This document shows, piece by piece, positions 35,626-44,934 of a stretch of DNA of 64,000 bases (positions within the stretch are counted from its first letter, which is position 1; each line of letters begins with the position of its first letter). The notes beneath the pieces are model-generated. The model had not been told where the DNA came from and searched no databases. It saw only the letters and a list, made by a program, of their open reading frames with translations. Origin of the DNA: CAZZCP01 sp964653235 (GTDB lineage: Bacteria; Bdellovibrionota; Bdellovibrionia; Bdellovibrionales; UBA840); assembly GCA_964653235.1 (NCBI GenBank), contig CAZZCP010000001.1:38613-102612 (forward strand). The letters run 5' to 3'. A program made the translations under genes and the position numbers.

Positions 35626-36350
35626 TGTCCTCTCATCAAGTTCAACTTGAACAAGGCTTAGCTGACCTGGTGTTGACTGCAGACGGAAGTCCCACCCTAT
35701 GTGTGCAAGAAAAAGAGAGCATGCATTCGCTTGAAGGTGCTTTTCAAGAGACTCAGTATATTTATTCTGAAGCAATTAAGAAATGTATAGAACACAAGAT
35801 CCCACTTCGATTTTTATCTGTTGGATTAGGTCTCGGATATGTAGAACTAGCTATTCTTTGCCGAACCTGGCATGAGCCTGAAGTTTTGATTCACTCTTTT
35901 GAAAAAGAAGAAGTTTTGCGACATAACTTTATTCGTTACTTAAATGCTGAGGCAAATCCACCTCTATCTCAGGCCTATGAGATCATTTTTGGTCTCTACT
36001 CTCGTGACTTTGGCCATAAAGTTGAAAGAATACGCGCACGTGCGTTACAAATGTTAGAGACCAAACAATGGCTAATAGGTGGAGAACTCAATCTTGAAAT
36101 GAAAATTCCCTACAAATACAATTGTGTTCTCTTTGACCCCTTTAGCGCCTACAGCAGTCCTGAGTTTTGGACCGAAAAAGAGCTCAGCGATTTTATTGGC
36201 CGAGTTGCTGCAGATAAATGTTTATTTACAACTTATGCCGCCACTGGTTCACTAACTCGTGCCTTACAGGCACAAGACTTTCAAGTCGTAAAGCGACCTG
36301 GCTTCGGCAAAAAAAGAGAGTCCACTTTTGCACACCGAGGTTTTTCTTGA
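35625..36350 (+). CDS. mnmD: MnmC/MnmD-like tRNA (mnm5s2U34) methyltransferase
   Basis: 241 residues from the ATG that overlaps the argS stop. The SAM-binding FLSVGLGLGYVELAIL lies near 65, and the family-specific LFDPFSAYSSPEFWTEKE (near 170) and TYAATGSLTRALQ...RPGFGKKRESTFA end match the methyltransferase half of MnmC. It completes 5-methylaminomethyl-uridine at tRNA wobble position 34. The FAD oxidase half of MnmC is absent, as in MnmD. Coupled to argS upstream and to the radical SAM gene downstream. Confidence 0.88.
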   Translation: MSSHQVQLEQGLADLVLTADGSPTLCVQEKESMHSLEGAFQETQYIYSEAIKKCIEHKIPLRFLSVGLGLGYVELAILCRTWHEPEVLIHSFEKEEVLRHNFIRYLNAEANPPLSQAYEIIFGLYSRDFGHKVERIRARALQMLETKQWLIGGELNLEMKIPYKYNCVLFDPFSAYSSPEFWTEKELSDFIGRVAADKCLFTTYAATGSLTRALQAQDFQVVKRPGFGKKRESTFAHRGFS

Positions 36351-37396
36351 AACTTACAGAAAAAGATTTTCAACACTGGCTCGGTCTTCCATTTCACCCG
36401 GTGAATCGAAATTACAAACTTCACTTTCAAGAAAGAGCTGTAAAAATTCCTGTAAGTATTGTTGGAGACTGCCCCAATCGCCAAGGCTTAAAAGGCATGG
36501 AGACATGTATTTTTTGTGATGTTTGGGGATCTGCAGCTTATGAAGATAGTTTTCAAAAAAGCCTTAGCGAGCAAATAGAAGGCTACCACAAAAAAATCTC
36601 AAAAAGATTTAACACCAATTCTTGGTTGGTCTATTTTCAAGCCTATACCAGTAGCTTTACTGGTGTTCAATATCTCAAAGATTGCTTTGATACAGCCCTT
36701 TCCTATGACTTTGTGAAAGGAATTGTTATTGGTACACGCCCCGACTGTCTTTCTCCTGCACTCTTTAAATTGTGGAATGAATATGCTGAGAAAACCTATT
36801 TTTCTGTTGAACTTGGAGCACAAACTTTTGATGAAGAACAAATCGAATTTTTAAAACGTGGCCATAGCGCTCAGGCAAATATCAGTGCTTGTTATAAAAT
36901 AGCGAAGGCTTGTCCTAAGGTAGAACTTGGCTTGCATTTTATATTCGGCATACCCGGAGAAAGCGATGAGCACTTGATAGAGAGTGCTAAAATAGCCTCA
37001 TCACTACCAATTCAAAATGTAAAAATTCACAATCTTCATGTTTTAAAGAATACTGGGCTAGAAGAGCTTTACCATTTGGGTGATTTTGTTCCTATCAGCC
37101 TAGAGGACTTTTCTCGTCGTTGTCGCATCTTTCTTGAGCATCTCAGCCCAAGAATTGCTGTTCATCGTTTAGGAGCTTTTGCCAGCCGATGGGATGAACT
37201 CGTTGCCCCTGACTGGGTTCGATTTAAAATGCAAATGCGTCAACAAATCATAGACGAGATGTGGGCACAGCAATCCTGGCAAGGAAAACACTACAAATAT
37301 CGTGCAAACTATGCTTTAATGAGACCCTTAAAACAAAACGGACCTATTCGAAAAGGACAGCCTGTTGCAGACCTCGATAACCGATCACGCCCATAG
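36347..37396 (+). CDS. YhcC-family radical SAM protein (TIGR01212 type)
   Basis: 349 residues from a TTG at 36347 whose last two bases are part of the mnmD stop (TTGA), with GAGG six bases upstream; earlier in-frame starts would run deep into mnmD. The start gives the family N-terminus KLTEKDFQHWLGLPFHPVN. The cluster Cys lie in DCPNRQGLKGMETCIFCDVW (near 42-62). Later motifs KGIVIGTRPDCLSP, VELGAQTFDEEQ and GLHFIFGIPGE match the YhcC family. Function of the family is not settled; a tRNA or cofactor role is suggested here by neighbours. Confidence 0.9.
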   Translation: MKLTEKDFQHWLGLPFHPVNRNYKLHFQERAVKIPVSIVGDCPNRQGLKGMETCIFCDVWGSAAYEDSFQKSLSEQIEGYHKKISKRFNTNSWLVYFQAYTSSFTGVQYLKDCFDTALSYDFVKGIVIGTRPDCLSPALFKLWNEYAEKTYFSVELGAQTFDEEQIEFLKRGHSAQANISACYKIAKACPKVELGLHFIFGIPGESDEHLIESAKIASSLPIQNVKIHNLHVLKNTGLEELYHLGDFVPISLEDFSRRCRIFLEHLSPRIAVHRLGAFASRWDELVAPDWVRFKMQMRQQIIDEMWAQQSWQGKHYKYRANYALMRPLKQNGPIRKGQPVADLDNRSRP

Positions 37397-37406
37397 TGAG
37401 GTGAAT

Positions 37407-40251
37407 ATGAAAAATATTTCTACCAATTCTTTAATCCCTAGGCACATTGGGCCTAGCCAAGAAGAACAAAATCAAATGCTTCATTTTTTGGGCTTTAAGA
37501 GCTTAGATGAGCTCAGTGCAAAAGCAATACCTGAGAGCATTCAATTTCGTGAAAAACTTTCCATCGGTGATGCAATGACAGAAGAACAAAGCATTGAAAT
37601 CCTAAAAAGCTTTGCCGATAAAAATGAAATCTTTCGCAGCTACATTGGTCTTGGCTACAACAAGTGTATCACTCCTAAAGTCATCCTCAGAAATATTCTT
37701 GAAAATCCCTGCTGGTATACACAATACACCCCTTATCAAGCTGAAATTTCACAGGGACGTTTGGAGGCTCTAATCAACTTTCAGACAATGATTTGTGATC
37801 TTACTGGCCTTGAACTTGCCAATGCTTCGTTGCTGGATGAGGGAACTGCTTGTGCCGAAGCAATGGCATTAAGCAAGAATGTTAAGGGTAAAAATCGCAA
37901 TAGATTCTTCGTCGCCAAAGATCTGCATCCTCACTGTGTTGAAGTTCTAACAACCCGGGCTGAGCCACTCGGTATTGAATTGGTGATTGACACTGTAGAT
38001 AATTTTAAAGCTTCAGATGATTTTTTTGGGGCTATCTTTGCCAACCCCAATACTACAGGAAAAATACGCGACTATTCTGGTCTCATACAGAGCGCTCATG
38101 AAAAAGATCTCTTAGTAACGATGACAGTAGATCCCCTCTCTCTTTGTTTGGTCAAGAGTCCTGGTGAAATGAATGCTGATATTGCTGTTGGCAATTCTCA
38201 AAGATTTGGTTTGGGAATGTTTTATGGTGGCCCGCATGCCGCTTTTTTTGCTACTCGAGAGATCTACAAAAGAAATATACCAGGAAGACTGGTTGGAGTA
38301 ACCAAAGACTCCAATGGAAATCTGGCCTATCGATTGACACTACAAACTCGTGAACAACACATTCGCCGAGACCGAGCCACTAGTAATATTTGTACTGCCC
38401 AAGTTCTTTTAGCCATAGCTTCATCAATGTATGCTGTTTATCATGGTCCTGATGGTTTAAAGCAGATTGCCAGTGAATTGCATGAAAAGACAGTCCGATT
38501 GGCTAACAACCTACAAAGTCTTGGTTTTGAAATTCAAAGTGATTTCTTTGATGGGCTTTTGATACGAACGGATAAAGCCAGTGAAATTTATCAAAAGGCC
38601 TATGATAAAAAAATCAATCTCCGTAAATGCAGTGATACTGAAATTTTCTTGCAACTGGATGAAGCAACTACAGAGAGTGAAATCCTAAGTCTTTTTGAAG
38701 TCTTTGGAGGCAACAGAACTCATTTTAAAAAAACAAATACTCCTATTTTAAGTAATGATTTATTGAGAGCCACATCCTATCTCACTCATCCCAACTTCAA
38801 CTCTTACCATACCGAGACTGACTTTTTACGCTACATTACACACCTACAAACCAAAGATTTATCTTTGGCCCATTCAATGATTCCCCTTGGTTCTTGCACC
38901 ATGAAACTCAACGCAACAACCGAGATGCTGGCAATGAGCTGGCCAGGTTTTGCTGAAATTCATCCTTTTGCTCCTCTTTCTCAAACTCGCGGCTATCAAG
39001 AACTCTTTCATGAACTAGAACTTATGATAGAAAGAATTACCGGCTTTGATGCTGTCAGCTTGCAGCCCAATGCAGGCTCACAAGGTGAATATGCAGGCCT
39101 TATGTGCATTCGTGCCTATCACCAAAATAACAATGAATCGCACCGAAATATTTGTCTTATCCCTACTTCGGCTCATGGTACAAATCCAGCTAGTGCGGTT
39201 ATGGCTGGTANNNNNNNNNNTTGTGCCAGTTGCCTGTGATAGTGATGGAAATATTGATACTAAAGATTTGCAAAGCAAAGCCGAAGCCAACAAAGACAAT
39301 TTGGCAGCTCTAATGATTACTTACCCCTCTACCCATGGTGTATTTGAAGAAGAAATCAAAGAAATCACCAATATTGTTCACGAGTTTGGTGGTCAAGTCT
39401 ATCTTGATGGGGCCAATCTCAATGCTCAAGTTGGATTGTGCCGACCAGGAGACTACGGCGCCGATGTTTGCCACTTAAATTTACATAAAACTTTCAGTAT
39501 TCCTCACGGTGGCGGAGGTCCTGGTATGGGGCCAATTGGAGTAAAAGCCCACCTGAAGGAGTTTCTTCCTGGTAACAAGTATCTCAATTACGGACCTGAA
39601 AAATCACTAGGGGCTATTTCTTCAGCCGCATGGGGCAGTGCTATTATTCTAACGATCTCTTGGTCGTATATAAAAATGATGGGTGATCAGGGGCTAAAAC
39701 AAGCTTCTCAGGTTGCTATTTTAAATGCCAACTACATGGCGAAAAAACTAGAAGAAAAATATAGCATATTATTCAAGGCTAAAAATGCTTTGGTTGCCCA
39801 TGAATGCATTATTGATACTCGGGTTTTAAAGAAAGAAGCTGGTATTGAAGTCGCTGATATCTCCAAACGCTTAATGGACTATGGTTTTCATGCCCCAACA
39901 ATGTCTTGGCCCGTGGTAGGTACAATGATGATTGAACCTACAGAAAGTGAAAGCAAAGCCGAGCTAGATCGCTACTGTGAAGCGATGTTAAGTATCTATA
40001 CAGAGGCTGAGAAAGTGAAAGCGGGCGATTGGGATCCAAAAGACAATCCTTTAAAGAATGCCCCCCATACGATGCAATCTTTAATTTCTGATGAATGGTC
40101 TCATTCCTACAGCCGTGAGACAGCTGCATATCCCCTTGCCAGTCTTCGCCAACGCAAGTTTTGGCCCTCTGTTGGTAGAGTGGACGATGCCTATGGTGAT
40201 CGAAATTTGATGTGTACTTGTCCTTCTATGGATGAATTTCATGAGTCCTAA
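37407..40251 (+). CDS. gcvP: glycine dehydrogenase (decarboxylating), P protein, split by an assembly gap
   Basis: About 948 residues, full-length single-chain GcvP, from the ATG at 37407 preceded by GAGGTG. N-terminal half: [31 protein letters not shown]-terminal half: [17 protein letters not shown], then after the gap [11 protein letters not shown], and the PLP Lys motif [20 protein letters not shown]. It decarboxylates glycine and passes the aminomethyl group to lipoyl-GcvH. The 10-N gap at 39211-39220 puts the halves out of frame, but 6 or 9 real bases restore it, so the gene is almost certainly intact. gcvT and gcvH are not in the window. Confidence 0.95.
39211..39220. other. assembly gap (10 N) inside gcvP
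   Basis: The flanks encode NPASAVMAG and VPVACDSDG. Known GcvP proteins have a short M-x-V-V stretch here, which needs 6 or 9 unknown bases after the A at 39210. The N count of 10 is therefore a placeholder and the apparent frameshift is an artefact. Confidence 0.85.
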
Positions 40252-40256
40252 ATTTC

Positions 40257-40296
40257 TTTCAGCCCCACCCGTAATTCTTTCGCAATGGGGCTGAAA
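40257..40296 (+). terminator. hairpin downstream of gcvP
   Basis: TTTCAGCCCCA (40257-40267) pairs perfectly with TGGGGCTGAAA (40286-40296), 11 bp with an 18-base loop, six bases after the gcvP stop. No T-run follows directly, so it may be a weak terminator or an mRNA 3'-end stabiliser. Confidence 0.6.
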
Positions 40297-40363
40297 TATT
40301 GCATAGATGCAGCATATATATTATTGATTCTAAATGATTTCTAACAATCAAGAGGTTATTTGA

Positions 40364-41788
40364 ATGGAAGCGATCGAGAGTTTTTCCGCAGAATTTGCCG
40401 GCTTAGTTTGGAGCCTCCCCATGGTGTTTTTTCTTTTTGGGGCAGGATTGGTATTTACCATTCTTCAGGGCTTTCCCCAATTTCGCTTCTTTAAACACGC
40501 AATTGATGTCGTAAGAGGTAAGTACGATAAAAAAGAAGATGAAGGTGAAATCTCTCACTTTCAAGCTCTTTGTGCTGCTCTATCGGCAACGGTAGGACTC
40601 GGAAATATTGCGGGAGTGGCCGTTGCAATTTCTGTTGGTGGCCCAGGCGCTGTTTTCTGGATGTGGATTGCTGGACTCTTTGGTATGGCCACAAAGTTTA
40701 CCTCTGTTTCATTGTCATTGATGTATCGTGAGAAGGGAGAGAGTGGACACGTCCATGGTGGCCCAATGTACACAATCAAACATGGCCTAGCTGATGTTGC
40801 AAAAGGACCAATGGCTAAAGTCTTTGGCGCAATGGCTGCCATGTATGCTTTCTTCACTATCTTGAGTTCTTTTGGCGCAGGAAACATGTTTCAAGCCAAT
40901 CAAATGGCATCAGTACTTTCAGAAAATGCTGCGATTCCAGTCTGGGCTAGTGGCGGTGTCTTTTGTTTTATGGCCGCACTGGTTTTAATCGGCGGTATCG
41001 AAAGAATCGGTGATGTTGCATCTGCGATTGTTCCTGTAATGATTACTTTGTATTTTCTTGGAGCTTTAGGCATTCTGGGTGCCAACTATTCTGCGATACC
41101 CAGTCTACTCTCTATGATTGTGACCGATGCTTTTACGGGTACAGCTGCGACTGGTGGATTTACAGGAGTCGTGTTTAGCCAAGTTTTAATTCAAGGTGTT
41201 CGCCGTGCCGTTTTTTCGAATGAAGCGGGAATGGGTTCGGCAGCAATGGCTCACTCAGCCGCAAAGTCACAACCCATTCAAGAGGGTGTCGTTGCTCTAT
41301 TAGAGCCATTTATCGATACCATTGTAGTTTGTACAATTACGGCTCTTGTGATTTTGATCACAGGTACTTGGTCTGCAGGCACTGGCCTTCAAGGATCAGA
41401 ACTCACAGCACACGCCTTTGGCACCCTATATGGAGATTGGGGCTCTTGGTTAGTTACAGCAACAGTAGTAATGTTTGCCTTTTCGACTATTATTTCATGG
41501 TCTTATTATGGCGAGCAAGGGACTGTCTTTCTCTTTGGTGAAAAAGCAATTCCTTATTACCGTGTTGTATTTTTAGCATTTACCTTTATTGGTGCAATTT
41601 GGAAGCTTGGTCCCGTTTTAAATTTTTCAGATGCCGTATTTGGCCTACTTGCCATACCCAATATCATTGCCAACCTTTTGTTAACTCCAAAATTACGGCA
41701 AGAAGTGAAGAAGTATGAAGAAGATTTTTCTCTAAAAAAGTCTTCCAACAAGGCAGTTGGTACTTCGAAATCTACCAGTCGAGCTTAA
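40364..41788 (+). CDS. AGCS-family sodium:alanine (glycine) symporter
   Basis: 474 residues, about ten to eleven membrane helices. Family signatures: ALCAALSATVGLGNIAGVAV near residue 67-86, FWMWIAGLFGMATKF, VHGGPMYTIKHG, and RRAVFSNEAGMGSAAMAHSA near 285. Couples sodium entry to uptake of alanine or glycine. Its position directly after gcvP suggests glycine or alanine import to feed the cleavage system, as separate transcripts (a hairpin lies between). Confidence 0.95.
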   Translation: MEAIESFSAEFAGLVWSLPMVFFLFGAGLVFTILQGFPQFRFFKHAIDVVRGKYDKKEDEGEISHFQALCAALSATVGLGNIAGVAVAISVGGPGAVFWMWIAGLFGMATKFTSVSLSLMYREKGESGHVHGGPMYTIKHGLADVAKGPMAKVFGAMAAMYAFFTILSSFGAGNMFQANQMASVLSENAAIPVWASGGVFCFMAALVLIGGIERIGDVASAIVPVMITLYFLGALGILGANYSAIPSLLSMIVTDAFTGTAATGGFTGVVFSQVLIQGVRRAVFSNEAGMGSAAMAHSAAKSQPIQEGVVALLEPFIDTIVVCTITALVILITGTWSAGTGLQGSELTAHAFGTLYGDWGSWLVTATVVMFAFSTIISWSYYGEQGTVFLFGEKAIPYYRVVFLAFTFIGAIWKLGPVLNFSDAVFGLLAIPNIIANLLLTPKLRQEVKKYEEDFSLKKSSNKAVGTSKSTSRA

Positions 41789-41812
41789 ATTTCTGACAAT
41801 CTGCTTTATAAA

Positions 41813-41840
41813 CCTCATCGAATTTGTTAAATTGATGAGG
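41813..41840 (+). terminator. hairpin at the start of the lipoprotein gene / after the symporter gene
   Basis: CCTCATC (41813-41819) pairs with GATGAGG (41834-41840), with an inner AATTT/AAATT stem and a GTT loop, 28 bases in all. A T-run follows five bases later. It can be read as a terminator for the symporter gene. Its last base is also the G of the lipoprotein's GTG start, so it may also restrain translation. Confidence 0.55.
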
Positions 41841-42623
41841 TGAAGTTTTTTATATTAGTACTCTTGCTTTTAGGCTGCGGAGAAGAAGATCAATTCAAAA
41901 CTAGAGTGGGCAAAGGTAACGGCCGAGTTCCAGGTCCTAATAAACCGAATCCTGAGCCTCAGAGTGATATTGAAAAAACAATGCGATCTCGAATGCTATT
42001 TTCACTTCGAGATAGCTTTCATAGCCTTGAGTTCTACACTCCCCTTCATTTTTTTGCGATATCAGGTGAAGATCCCACGGATGACTGTATAAAGTTTGAG
42101 CGCGATGAGAATCGTTTTGAGATCAGTTTTGATGCTTGTGATATGCCAAAGGGGTTTATTCGCTACGAGAGAGTCAATTCAAAAAAATGGACAGCAGAAT
42201 CCAAACTTAGCTGGGGAGATTCTGAAACAGAACAACATCAATTTGATTTGAAATATCTAGAGCAAGCAACAAAAAGAATGGCAAGTTCGTGATCAAGCAG
42301 AGTTGAAATTAAAACAAGAAATTCAATGGAACTTTTATTATTTTATATCGAGCAACTTTAAAGCTTTACGAATTCGCAGCGCTTATCCTTTCTACATGGA
42401 ATTTATCGACGAAGTCTATTCGATTCAATTTCAAAGTTTAGCCAGCAATCAAGAACTAAAATATGACCAAATTCTTACAGGGCAGATCGATTTATCCTAT
42501 TTGTATCAAGAAGCAGATTTAGAAGTATTGGAAAGTATTAAAATTGATGCCAACAAAGAAAATCTTACTGACAGTAAATACAAAAACTGTATATTACGTG
42601 ATTCCAATACGGCTTGTGAATGA
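41840..42623 (+). pseudogene. lipoprotein gene broken by a one-base frameshift
   Basis: From a GTG at 41840 the first frame encodes a lipoprotein signal (MKFFILVLLLLGC) and runs to TGA at 42290-42292. A second frame, open from 42261, continues to 42623 with no start of its own better than a TTG at 42303. Removing one A from the A5 run at 42271-42275 joins them (ATKEWQVRDQAELKLKQEIQ), giving one protein of about 260 residues. The mature part is charged and strand-rich, without a known family. Either an indel mutation or a homopolymer sequencing error. The end overlaps the convergent HTTM gene by 30 bases. Confidence 0.7.
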
Positions 42624-43514
42624 TTGCAAGTCTCTTTCTTTAAGAAATAAAATATAAACCGATAGCATCAAAAATGAAAAACCCCAAAGATTCATACTTA
42701 CCGCAATGAGTATGTGCATTACCAACCCGAGTAAAAGCACATATCTTTTCAATGCTGGAATCCAGACGGCAAAAGGAAAGTATATCTCCCATAATAGAGT
42801 CGTAAAAGTTGCAAAGACTACCAAAACAGGCAAATAGGCCATAAAAGAATAATCAAAAGATACAATTTGTGAGTTGGCAAGAGCAAACCAAATCGCATCT
42901 CCTTGCCACCAGGTAACTCCTTTTGCCTTTTCAAGGCCACTATAGGCATAGACAATACAAAGTTGTATTTGCAAAAGCCTTAGAGCAACAGAATTGAGAA
43001 CTTTGTCACTTTTGCTCGGTAGTTTTCTTAATGCTTTGGGAATGACAGAAAAATAATGATTGGTCTTTGTAAATGAAAGATAAAGAAGCCAATAGCTCAA
43101 TACCATATCAGCACCATATAAAACATAGGGATTTCTACGATGAAATGCCCAATGTATAATAAGAAGCAGCAAAAACAGTGGCCTTGGTAGAGCCCCCAAA
43201 AACAAAGCCAAAAGCAAAAGCAAAAGCAAAATATGTAGCGCAAACGAAACTTGGTCGTTTTGTAACAAAAATTCCCAGCGAATTAATCCATGAACAAATT
43301 CAGGAACCAAAGATTGAATATCTGAATAGGGTAGAAATCCTTGATTGGAATATAGAAAATGAAAATCAAATATGCGAATAAAGTAAAAAACAAAGGCGAT
43401 TCCAGCGACCACAGAGCGAAAAAGTGCCAATTTGTAATCTGATGCCGATTCAAACCAAAATTGAGACCAAGAGTTTGAGAAGCTTTTCCATTCTGCAGAA
43501 ATAAATTTTCTCAC
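42594..43514 (-). CDS. HTTM-domain membrane protein (gamma-carboxylase-like)
   Basis: 306 residues with about eight membrane helices. The HTTM signature is seen in RNPYVLYGADMVLSYWLLYL and in the IVYAYSGLEKAKGVTWWQGD motif near 200-220. The family is named from vitamin K-dependent gamma-carboxylases, but bacterial members have no proven reaction. It overlaps by four bases the partner gene upstream, as often seen for this pair. A Leu-rich run around residues 95-105 produces an AAAAGC simple repeat on the plus strand. Confidence 0.85.
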   Translation of the reverse strand: MRKFISAEWKSFSNSWSQFWFESASDYKLALFRSVVAGIAFVFYFIRIFDFHFLYSNQGFLPYSDIQSLVPEFVHGLIRWEFLLQNDQVSFALHILLLLLLLALFLGALPRPLFLLLLIIHWAFHRRNPYVLYGADMVLSYWLLYLSFTKTNHYFSVIPKALRKLPSKSDKVLNSVALRLLQIQLCIVYAYSGLEKAKGVTWWQGDAIWFALANSQIVSFDYSFMAYLPVLVVFATFTTLLWEIYFPFAVWIPALKRYVLLLGLVMHILIAVSMNLWGFSFLMLSVYILFLKERDLQSFTSRIGIT

Positions 43515-44059
43515 AACTCCTCCAAAACATCCAGATCTAAGTCTTCGAGAGGGATTCCTCGATCACAGTAATATTCTCCTACAGGTTCATAGCTTTTTTT
43601 CTCATCCGTATTTAAGGCCATTCCTGCACGAGCTTCTTCTAAATTCGGTACACCCAAAATCTCTTTTCTTACTAAAACTCTATCTATACCTGGTTTTTTT
43701 CGGCAAATGAATTTTCCTAAAACTTCAAGGCTATACTCTTGATTGCGATTAAAAACATTTTTGACTGCATGACGGCGATTGTAATTTGGACGGAAAAAAA
43801 ATTTCTCATTCGGGTCAGGATACTTAGATTTATCAATCAATTCTTGATCTTTATAAGTTTCATATTCATACCATACGGCTGGTGCAGGATCAGGAGAAAA
43901 GAACTGCCAAGAATAGGCGATACCTAAAGTAGAGCCATATTTAAAGTAAAAATCAGAGAGCCTACTATACAGAAAAGAGTTTTGATTGGGTGATGAAATT
44001 GCATAAAACAAATGCAAGCAAATAAGTAAGCTAAGTATTGTTTTATAGGATTTTTTCAT
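43511..44059 (-). CDS. membrane-anchored partner of the HTTM protein
   Basis: 182 residues from the ATG at 44059: one N-terminal membrane helix (about 7-24), then a periplasmic domain beginning YSWQFFSPDPAPAVWYEYET, a pattern typical of the small proteins encoded next to HTTM genes. The acidic C-terminus overlaps the HTTM start by four bases. Likely acts in a complex with the HTTM protein; reaction unknown. Confidence 0.75.
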   Translation of the reverse strand: MKKSYKTILSLLICLHLFYAISSPNQNSFLYSRLSDFYFKYGSTLGIAYSWQFFSPDPAPAVWYEYETYKDQELIDKSKYPDPNEKFFFRPNYNRRHAVKNVFNRNQEYSLEVLGKFICRKKPGIDRVLVRKEILGVPNLEEARAGMALNTDEKKSYEPVGEYYCDRGIPLEDLDLDVLEEL

Positions 44060-44103
44060 CAAACACCTTGTCGCTTTGGTCTATTCGCTTTTATGCTTTT
44101 ACT

Positions 44104-44934
44104 ATGCAATCACAAAGCTTAAAGCAAAGAAAGCTTGTAAAAATTGTTTACTATACAATAGTCCTAGTCTGCCTACTTACGCTACTTATACTCTTTCGTA
44201 TTAACTCGGGAGAATATTTTAAGCAAAAAGTTTATCTAGGAATCCTATCGTTTATCATAACAGCTAGTTTTCCCTTGAGTATACTCTATAGAGCTATTTT
44301 TTTTTGGAGGCCGAAATTTTTTTCAGATTATCTGCTCTATGATAATCTTTTTATTCAAAAGTATCACAATAAAGAGAAACAGTTTCATTTCTCTCAGATC
44401 GAAAAAGTTCAAATTTCTTGGCTTTCACCTCGTTTTTTTGGTGGCTTTGTTCTCTATATGAAGAGTGGAATAAAAGTTCGCATAAGCAGCCTTTTAGAAG
44501 GAAGTGATCAGATTTTAGAAAGAATTTTTAGTTTTCGTCCAGAACTGATCTCTGAAACTGCTCTTAAGGCATACAAAGACAAGATTCGATTTGTCCCATA
44601 TTCTTGGAGACGCATGAAATTTCGTTTGCAAAAAATGCTTTGGCTTGTAAACTATATTCTATTCCCTATTGCGCTAGCATACCTTTTTCATAGCAAATTT
44701 TTAGAAATCACCTCTTGCAGTAAGAGCGAATGCCCCGATGCCTTTTTCTTTTCTTTTATACTCTTTTTTATGGTGAATTTGATTTTGGGAATGTTGATCA
44801 ATTTTTTTGAAGACAATTTATTGAATCAATTGCTTCAAAAAAACAACTTTGAGTGGTCTGACAAAAGAGAATGGATCTCTTGGATCGGCTTTAGTCTCTT
44901 ACGCATCAGTATTTTAAGTCTTGTGTTAATTTGA
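44104..44934 (+). CDS. membrane protein with a PH-like middle domain
   Basis: 276 residues from the ATG at 44104; an earlier start would overlap the divergent HTTM partner. Two N-terminal helices, a hydrophilic region (about 70-160) with LYDNLFIQKYHNKEKQFHFS and FGGFVLYMKSGIKVRIS that resembles bacterial PH-type domains, and about three C-terminal helices. Function unknown. It converges on and overlaps the AcuI-like gene by 29 bases. Confidence 0.65.
   Translation: MQSQSLKQRKLVKIVYYTIVLVCLLTLLILFRINSGEYFKQKVYLGILSFIITASFPLSILYRAIFFWRPKFFSDYLLYDNLFIQKYHNKEKQFHFSQIEKVQISWLSPRFFGGFVLYMKSGIKVRISSLLEGSDQILERIFSFRPELISETALKAYKDKIRFVPYSWRRMKFRLQKMLWLVNYILFPIALAYLFHSKFLEITSCSKSECPDAFFFSFILFFMVNLILGMLINFFEDNLLNQLLQKNNFEWSDKREWISWIGFSLLRISILSLVLI

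Noticed and set aside
43200..43232. AAAAGC simple repeat
   Set aside because: It is the reverse of Leu codons in a membrane helix of the HTTM protein, so coding explains it.
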